Assembly (NCBI RefSeq): GCF_037975245.1
Contig: NC_092569.1
Span: 26,591,168 to 26,655,167, forward strand
DNA length: 64,000 nucleotides
Source: Apostichopus japonicus
Taxonomy: Eukaryota; Echinodermata; Holothuroidea; Aspidochirotida; Stichopodidae
Direction: 5' to 3'
This document shows positions 51,401-60,400 of this stretch, one piece after another. A program made the translations under genes and the position numbers. Every line of letters begins with the position of its first letter. The stretch's first letter is position 1. The notes beneath the pieces were generated by a model, which saw only the letters and a program-made list of their open reading frames with translations, had not been told where the DNA came from and did not search any database.

Positions 51401-54400
51401 TTGAGAGTTTGACTACCTAATATTAAGTCAATACCTGTCAGGTTTGCAGCAATTAAAGCAGAAAGCTGAAATTCATGACCTTGAATTTTGACCTGAAATG
51501 TTATCGTGCTATACGCATGAATAAACTGACCATTACCCAACTTTAGGTTTACTACATCAACTGAGACTGGCTGTATAGAGGATAAATACTTTGAATTTTG
51601 CACTGTAGAAGAAGAAATGATAGAGCGTGTCGCTCCACTATCAAACAACAGTGAAATTCCTTTACCATCATGTAAAGTACCTCTTACAAAATTACGTGTG
51701 TCCAGTTGAATATCCACATTACGGTCGTTCCCTGTATATCTAGAACTAGGAATATTACTATTCTTCCAAATATTATCTGCTTTACGTTTCGATCTTCCCT
51801 TACTTGGTACTTTGTCTGGAGTCACTGTATGATGAGTGCAATCATAAGTGCTCCCTACTGAAAATTCTGTGTTGGTACTTTGTTTACATTAGCCTCCATT
51901 TCATGGCTTAGGCGAATTTGACAATATTGTGCAAAATGACCTCGATTTTGGCAGTAGTAACATGTGATTGAAGGATTAAAATATGGTAACCTTCTCCTGT
52001 TATTATTCTGCCCTGTCCTAGGACCACGAGAATCACGAGAACTATATCTTTGCCTCATATCTTTAGGATTGTCTTGCGATTCTGACCTACCTGTACGTGA
52101 CTGATCAAACTTGGTCTCTAATTCCTGAATTTTGGTACACAACTCGTGTATCTCAGAAGATGCAGAAATAGTAGGAGTCTGAACAGAAGATGCTTTGTCA
52201 TGCATTGCCATAAATGGTTCGGAAGAAGCTGGGGGTTGACTTTGGATTTGTAAGTCAAAATAGCATTGCACTTTCATGACCAAATCTGCAATTGTTGCTT
52301 GTGGTGATGCAGACATTAACACTGCTGAACGGCATTGCAATGGCAGGGTCGAGATGAATTTATCTCTAATTTGGTCCTCGCCATAGCTTAATTGTGCTGC
52401 AGCTTTTGAAATTTTGGCCAAATGAGCTTGAGCTGTATCACCTGGCGTATAGCTTAATGCGTGAAATGCCTGTGATTTAGCGTAGGAAGAAGTGCCTGGA
52501 CTGAAACGAGCAAGGAATTGCTTGCGCACATCAGCAATAGTTGAAAAACTTTTGTTCTCAATCCAGAGTCTGGCTTGGCCTTTAAGTGTTCGCTTAAATA
52601 TGCGACATATTTCATTAAATTCTTCCGCTACAGCCTCAGGGGTGGTTTGGGACGGCAATTTATGCACCTCTAAATAATCTTCAAATCCCAAATAATGAGC
52701 TTCGGCTAAATCTGCATCTATTACATCGCCCTGAAATTGTGATGGCAAAAAATCAGTGGGCCTATGTTTCTGCATAACATTAACAGAGGTCGAAGTTTCC
52801 TGTTCACTGACGGGCATTTTATGCCGAATGCAAGTAGGCTAGTTACCCAGTATACAACATGAGCCTATACCTAATTGAACACACTATCGACCGTAATACA
52901 AATAACAAATATGCAATACATGGACACGATTAAAATAACTTATCGGTACACTCTGATCTCAAATAGGGGTTTGGGATACAAATTGGCATGATTTCACTCA
53001 CCCTTAAGTTTAACTAAGAACTGGTAGTGGAACTGCAAACGATGATTGAAGTCCCTCGGTTAGTAGTAGTAGTAGTGGCAGGTAGTAGCAGTAGCAGGCG
53101 GGCCTACATCTCGTAAGAACTTCAGATTCGTTTGCCGTAAACATCGGGTAGAGCCTAGGCTTAGATCGCGAAAATGTTCAGTTCTGATGTTTAGAGCTGT
53201 AGTATTCTACGTACTAGTTGCGCGAATGTTCAAACGCGAACTGCATGCTGGGTTGATTAACGTTAGTGTACAGATCAGTGGTTCCGGTGTACAGGTTTAG
53301 GCTAGTAAAGGCCGTCTTCCCTCGTAGAGTGTTTCCGTTAGGCTAGGTCGTGAACATACGTTGTGTTCCTCGTTAGGTCTTCGGGCCAAAAAAAAAAAAA
53401 ATCACCTGTTCGTTATTGATCGTAACGAACGAAAGTTGTGAAAGTTCCGTTACCGATTTGTTCCTGAACTTTGCCCCGCTCCTCCACCATGTAATATTGT
53501 GTCGAGCCCGGCTCCTCCGATAGTAAAACTATATCGGGACTCGCGATAGAAAGGTACTGGGATGTCTTGATGCCGTATTTACGCTTCTTCAGGAGATGTC
53601 TCGAACGGAAGAAAACAATGACTTCACACAAAAAACAATTTGACGAGATAGGATTTGATTAATGATTCGGTATAATTTCTTCTCTGTCGATTCTCTTAAC
53701 AAATAAAACTAAATTACAATGATTTGACTTGACTTGACTCCGTCAATTAAACAATTAGAGGGAGTGATGAACTTTCGGCGGAGTGATAAATTTTCTGATC
53801 AAGTGATAAACTTTCCGCCGCATTTTTCTTTTATACCTTACTTCTATCAAATCTCTCTGCGCACAATCAGTAGGCAGCCAATAACCTGACCATCCTGTAT
53901 CAACTTAACGATATAAAAATAAGTGCGCTGGCACTGATCTGCCCTGATTGGTTGGGAGTTTGGAAGTCCATCCCCTTTCTTATGGAAACTTCCATACCAC
54001 GTGAGAGAACCTTCTCGAATGTTCCACAGACATAATGGAATCTATTTTGGGAAAAGGCCCTGTACCAAGATTCAATAAGATAGTTAAAAACTTCTCGTGG
54101 GAAAACTGAATCCATGACCTAGATAAATACATAAGAGGCCCGTAAGGTGTCTCGATGGAGTGTTTCGGTAACATCAAAGAGATGGTATTACTATTTCATA
54201 ACAGTCGAGCCAGTTGTTTCACTGCTAGTAGTTTGCTCTGGGGTGGTCTCCACAGGTTTGCTTGAGTACATATTGGTAGCTATCAGTAGGTCAAAATACA
54301 GGCCATAAGTTTGTCTCAAAAAGAGATGATTTTTACCATGAATTAGCAAAGACAATACAAATTAGGCCTAGGTGTTCAGTGTGTACGTATGAAAGGTACA

Positions 54401-57400
54401 ACATAATATGATCACAAACGAGTATATGTGCTTAAAGTGATGCAAAGGAGAAGCAATGTTGTGGCCTCAAATGATATGAAGAATGACTTACAAGGTGTAT
54501 AGATGTTTGTCAAGGCAAAAATGTGATCTAATATATCAACCAAGGATACAATGTTGTTTATATGAAGTCAAAGAACATGTTTTGGTCCAAAATATTAACA
54601 TTTAAGCCAGCACTGAGGAAGCAATGTCATCATCAATTTAGCTTTAACTGCGTTTTCCATAGCTTTTAAAGCGTACCTATATCTTATATAGCCAACCACC
54701 TTGGAAATTGAATAGCCAGAAACATCACAGTACTAGCCAAAAACTGTTTCCTTTTACTATAACTTTTCAAGATTAAAGGTCTGTTCGAAGTCATCCTTTC
54801 ACTGACCCAACAGTCTTTCGTAGTTTTTGATATTTTCCTTACATCATTATGATTTAACGTCGTCACAAAAAAAAAAAAAACCTTTTCATCCTGAACTAAC
54901 CTTATCAGATCAACCTCCAAAGGTGTAAACAACATTTCGATAAAGGCAACTAGGCAGTTGGTTTGAGGAAAACTTGTCTCAAAAGAAGCTCATGTGAGCT
55001 TGTAAAAGCCTTCAATAGTCTGTTACCTACAACTTCAAAACTTCTATTTTACCTCAACTTAAACGTATATAATCACCGACATTACCTTGCTCTTCGTTTG
55101 ATTCGGAAGTCCCGTATTGACGGTTCGTGCATTTAAAGTGCCCCCGAACTCGAGAATCGTCAGCTGTTTAGATGAAACAAAACCAAAACTGAAAGTGACG
55201 ATGTGAGGGAGATTTTAATTTGGCCGCAAACTTCATCAGAATACTAAGAAAATTTCGCTCAAAAAGCAGATGAACAAGCTGACATCCAAATGTGTGGTAG
55301 ATGACATCAACACTTTCACTTTAAAAACGATCGAACCTGATCAGTGTTCCACTACACAAAATGATTCATAGTACTCAGACTTTTAAACCAACACATCAAA
55401 AGCATAGACTATGACCTTATATAATTGATAAACATGACTTTTCGCTCCCAAGTTTCATGAATGAGAAATCATTCTTCCAGAATTTCCAGGAAGATCGCTC
55501 TTTTGAGTAGTGAATTTCACTCTTTGGCAAAGGGTGGCTTCAAACCAAAGTAGCTGTAAACAAGAGATATATTCTTTTCATTCGGACATGAAGTTTGAGG
55601 ACTCCTCGAACACTCGAACAGTGGCATTTCCAAAATATCGATTGTTCCATTTGACAAGATATCATCATATAAAAAGTCCTGTCTGGGAGCCGTTGTCGCA
55701 TTGTAAATCTGTGATGTCATTATAATGCCACTGGGATCTAAAATCTGTTACTTTCTCTTTGTTTTTCTTTCCATATTTCAAGGTTAATTGTTAACAGTGG
55801 CGACACTGAACCTGCAATACCATGACTACAGGTACAGGTCATGTTAAGAGGCTTTACAATACTTAAATCAATATTCAAGATCAAAATTTAAATTTGATAT
55901 GTTTTTTTAATATATTTTTCAGTCTATTGATTTGAACTTGGGTTGGATAGGGTTACTAGTTTGTCTAAAGTGGATGTGAAGTTTATAAAATACCAATACC
56001 TATATGGTAAATTCACATTATGGATGCATCCAATTGTGAAGTATGAAATTAGAGGTAAATTTAAAGGAAAACAAAACATTATTTATCAGTGTGCAATAAT
56101 GACGTCACACCTCCTTGCTCCAAGTTCACTTTTGAAAGGTGGCAACTGCAACTGTCAATATCGCAAAAACGGTACATAGGAATTGAATGCAAATTTCACC
56201 AGAATGCTTAAATTATGTTCCGCTTTAACTAAATTTATTTTTCATGACTTTGACAGTATCTCTATCACATATGACATACATATTTATCACGATGATTGAG
56301 TTTGTGTCTACTTTTGTAAACTGTGCTGATTTTATGCACATTATTTGTCCTGTGAGATTGGACACTGAAACTTTCTATTTTGTAATGAAGTTTATATGAA
56401 TGAGTACTGTACAAAGGTACCGTAGCAATAAAAGAACCATGTACATTGTAGATTCCAAAATTGTGAAGTCCCTTTGTATATGAATGGTATGCGTTTTTAT
56501 GACAAACTAGTCAGACAAATTTAATTGAGTTGTTCATACTTGCCAGTTAAATATAACACATGGTGAAAGAACACACTACATACAAACAGGTCAGTTTCTA
56601 TGATGTTATGCATTTACTGCAATATGGTGACATTTTTTTTATTGAATTCAACATTAATTTGTGACATTGGCTACAGTTTGCTGACATTCCCTGAGTCACA
56701 AAAAAACATTCTCTGCTCAGGGAAATGTGGACCTTTGAAAATGAGGGATGGGGCGGGGAGGGTGAGGGATGTGCACTCACCCATTACACTCTCTCTATAT
56801 GGGCCTAACAAAGGTGATGTCCATTCAAAAATTGTAATCTGAGGTTTGAAAAGCAATTGGTTGATTTGTTAACCAAATTTAAACAGATGAACTCAATATT
56901 ACTACCATAAACTTAAACTAAAATATGGCAACATTTCTCACTTTCTTACAGCCCGACTGTGCATAAATTTGATCAAAATGTACAGTCTAAAGATTTTTGT
57001 TGGTACTTTTCTTTTTTAAATCATCACACATTCATTACGAGGTTATTTTTTGCAAAAGATTTTGCCCATTTGTAGAGATGAAGCAAATGAAAAATGGTAA
57101 CAGCAAACATCCAGTTCTGAGTCCCAAAATAGTCACCCGACTCACCAGGAGCACATGGCTTGACCTCAACATGGAGCTATACACAGTGAACAATTTTCTC
57201 TAAACTCAATGCAAGGGAAACTATTACAAGTCAAGGTTACTGGGGGAACATAAAGAGAGAGAGAGAGACACTATGGAATGGTGCTGGCATGGTAATTGAG
57301 TAGAACATGTAAACAGAGCAAATTACCTGTACATACTTGTTTTAAAGTTCAGTAATGAACCGAAAGGTCAATACATGTTCTACGTACCAATGCATGCCTC

Positions 57401-60400
57401 CGATTGATGTTTTGATTATCGAACAAAACTATAACAAAGACTGGACACTTTGCTTTAGCTTACATTTTTCATTTGCATGTAGTCAAGTACTTTCCCCCCC
57501 CCCCCCCAAATTATCAAGTTCAAGGTATATTATTGATAGCATTCGTACAGTGTATGACATTATTAGAAGAAGACCAAACGCCAGGGATTTTATTTGGGAT
57601 TGATTTTGAAAAGGCTTTTGATAGTAGGCCTATTTCGATTAGGTTCATTAGAAATGTACTCCGCCTTTTTAAGTTCGGTCCTCCATAATCCAGTGGTTTG
57701 ATACTTTTTATAGTGATATTTATTTCCTCTGTTCTTGTAAATGGTTTTTCATTTCTATTGATCGTGGTTGCAGACAAGGAGACCCTTTGTCTCCATATCT
57801 CTTTATTTTAAGTGTAGAATGATTGAGCATTCTTATTAATAATGATAATTCTATCCAGGGTATTGATATAGGAGGAAGCTGTTATAAACTAGTTCAGTAT
57901 GCTGATGAATCAACCTTTTTCATGCACGGGATGAAATATCTTTTATTAATATTATGAAACAGCTCGATTATTTTGGTTCTTTGTCTGGGCTAAAAATAAA
58001 GCCTAGCAAGTCTCTTCTTGTTGGGTTGGGGAGTTGAAAGGGTCTTTGTTTCCTTTCAATAAAAAATATCATATCTGTTGGAATAAAGATGATGATTTTA
58101 CACTATTGGGGATTGTGTTTATAATACTAATCTAACAAGTATGATTAATAACTATGGTAATGCACTGACTAAAGTGTTTAATGCTTTAGAGATTTGGGCT
58201 AAACGTAAATCTTACAGTGCTGGGTCGCATTACCATTGTTAAATCTTTATTATTGCCTTGTTTTAATTACTATATTATGACGCTCCCATTACCCAGTGCA
58301 GAGTACATTAAAAAAGTGCCTTCCATGTTTTTCCGTTTTGTGTGGAAAATAACCAGACCGTATAAGTCGAAGACAATTAATACAAGGATATCCCGATGGG
58401 GGATTGAAAATGGTAGTTTTTGTAAACAATGTATTGCTCTTAAGATCTTTACGTTTGGTCGTTTGTTGAAGAGCAAGAGCTCTAGTTTTGTCTGCTGTAT
58501 TTTACGTAGGTACAATATAAGTATTGACTCTTTCTTTGATAATGGGGATTTTTATGTAAAGTTAGTGAGTTCAAAATCTGTTATCCTTTTTGAAAGAACC
58601 ATTTTTTGAAACTACACATAATTTTATTCATGATGTTTTCTCTACTATTTACAATGATACTATACTATGTTAACATTGCCAATTTGGAATAGCAGTTTAT
58701 TTAAAGTTGGAAATAGCCCAGTATATTACAAGCGTTGGTATGACAAGGGTATACGTTTTATTGGCGATTTGATTAGTAATGGTACTTTTTATAATTTGAT
58801 AATTTTACTCAAGAGTTTAACATATCAACCAATGTTTTGGAGTATTATGAGCTCTATTTAGGAAAAAATGGAAGGGTTTATCCAATGATATAATTTTAAG
58901 GGTTATTTTTCCTAATAATAGTTATATAAATACTCTGCATGCAAGTGGTTATTTTTGTTCTAAAGCAGTTTACAATAGATTGCTGGAGTTTTCAGGTGAT
59001 GAGCACAAATCCTATATTAAGTGGTGTCAGACTATTGATATCAGTAAAAAGGATTGGTCTTTTTATTGTTTTGTCCCTTTTCGGTGTTCGAGTGACGTTA
59101 AACTTACATGGTTTCAATATAGACTGTTGCTAGGAATATTCCAACTAACAAGTATTTGCATTTCATAAAAGTTATCACTTCTGATAATTGTAATATTTGT
59201 CAAGAATATACTGAAACCATTGAACATATATTTTATGATTGTGCTCACTCGGCTAAGATTTGGAATAATTTACAAAATTTTGCCTAATAATGCAGGTGTG
59301 AATATAATAGTTAGAGATATCTCCATAGTGTTATTTTGGTTCAAAGTTCGCTCATGAATTAAATTAAATTATAATATTAATCAAAAGTTACATCTTCAAT
59401 TGCAAATTACAAAAAAATTGATCAATACTTTCCCCAAAAGCTCTCTGATATTGAAATGGACAAAGCTATAATCACTGTATACAACACATGAATGTTAGAT
59501 CAATAATTACATTGTAATCATGCTTTATTTATTGTTCCATCAACTTGTAAGCTACATTCATTGCTCATGCTCTCTTCATCCTTGTACAACATATAAGTTC
59601 CAGGTAATACAGGCTACATATATACTGCTGGAGCAGGGATGCAGTCCTGAACATAGCTGTAGCACTAATGTCAAGAAATACTGCAGATTTCAAGAAAAAT
59701 GTGTGAGCTCGCGACCCGCGAGCATGTCACAATTTATGTCTCTCAAAATTATACGATTTTTTTTCAGCCATTTGTTAGTTTTGATTGGAGATTTGCTAGT
59801 TACCAGATTGCACAAACGATTCATTTGATTTAATTGCTTGGTAAATTGAATTTGGAACACATTTTGAAAGGAAACTGTTTTATAGAATTGGAGGCGGCTG
59901 CGTCTTTCGGCGTAAGTCAGCCCTTCACTATACAAATAGGAGTTCTGCTAATTCTAGCCACCGTAGACATGTTAGTAAAGAGCAACGGCAGAAAATCAAC
60001 AACCTGAAGGATAATAGCATAAAATGTATTGATTGCTCGTTTAACAATATTGATGCGATAAATGCTATCTAAAGTGACGTCGGAAGGAAGAACATCATCG
60101 GATGTGTTCACATTTTTGGGCAATGGATTGTCACACTTAGAAACGTAAAGGATGCTGAATGGTTACAGGAGTCGGGCTTACAAATTGAGTCGTGATTGGT
60201 GTAACAAGACATATATTGACTGTTACTTTATTCAACGTCCCTGTTTTTATTGATGATTCTGAACTAAACGACAAATTTACAGAGCTTGGCTGCAAAATTT
60301 GATCTGAATGGACCCATAAATTCTACAATGATTTTCCCAAGTTCCAAAACGGACACGATTTGTAACGGCTTGAATTACCAAGCAAGGTAAAAAGTCTACC

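Larger units (their letters stand above)
44414..54203 (-). mobile_element. Young Ty3/Gypsy LTR retrotransposon with an extra inverted LTR
   Basis: Order on the minus strand: 5' LTR (54203-53490), PBS, leader, gag, pol, a 1.26-kb non-coding tail, PPT, 3' LTR (45693-44980), then an inverted 569-bp LTR piece (44982-44414). The domain order protease, reverse transcriptase, RNase H, integrase identifies Ty3/Gypsy. The direct LTRs show no difference by eye and both frames are open, so the insertion is recent and may be competent. The target duplication is gtcg (44410-44413 and 54204-54207). Confidence 0.95.
44399..54279 (-). pseudogene. FReD gene linker exon 1, split by a Ty3/Gypsy insertion
   Basis: The right part (54279-54204) and left part (44413-44399) join to an 87-nt exon when one copy of the 4-bp gtcg duplication is removed: 76+15-4=87, exactly the length of linker exon 2 at 34043-33957. 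It encodes a Thr/Pro/Ser-rich stalk (a NMYSSKP-VETTPEQTTSS-type stretch) closely similar to linker 2. The acceptor is ctgatag and the donor GAAG|gtacag. Both borders are phase 1, so skipping the exon keeps the frame. The surrounding intron sequence also matches that of linker 2. Confidence 0.88.

Noticed and set aside
51823-51825. GTG as a true start codon for Pol
   Set aside because: The frame is open upstream to overlap gag in the -1 frame, and animal genes rarely start at GTG. Frameshift expression is likelier.
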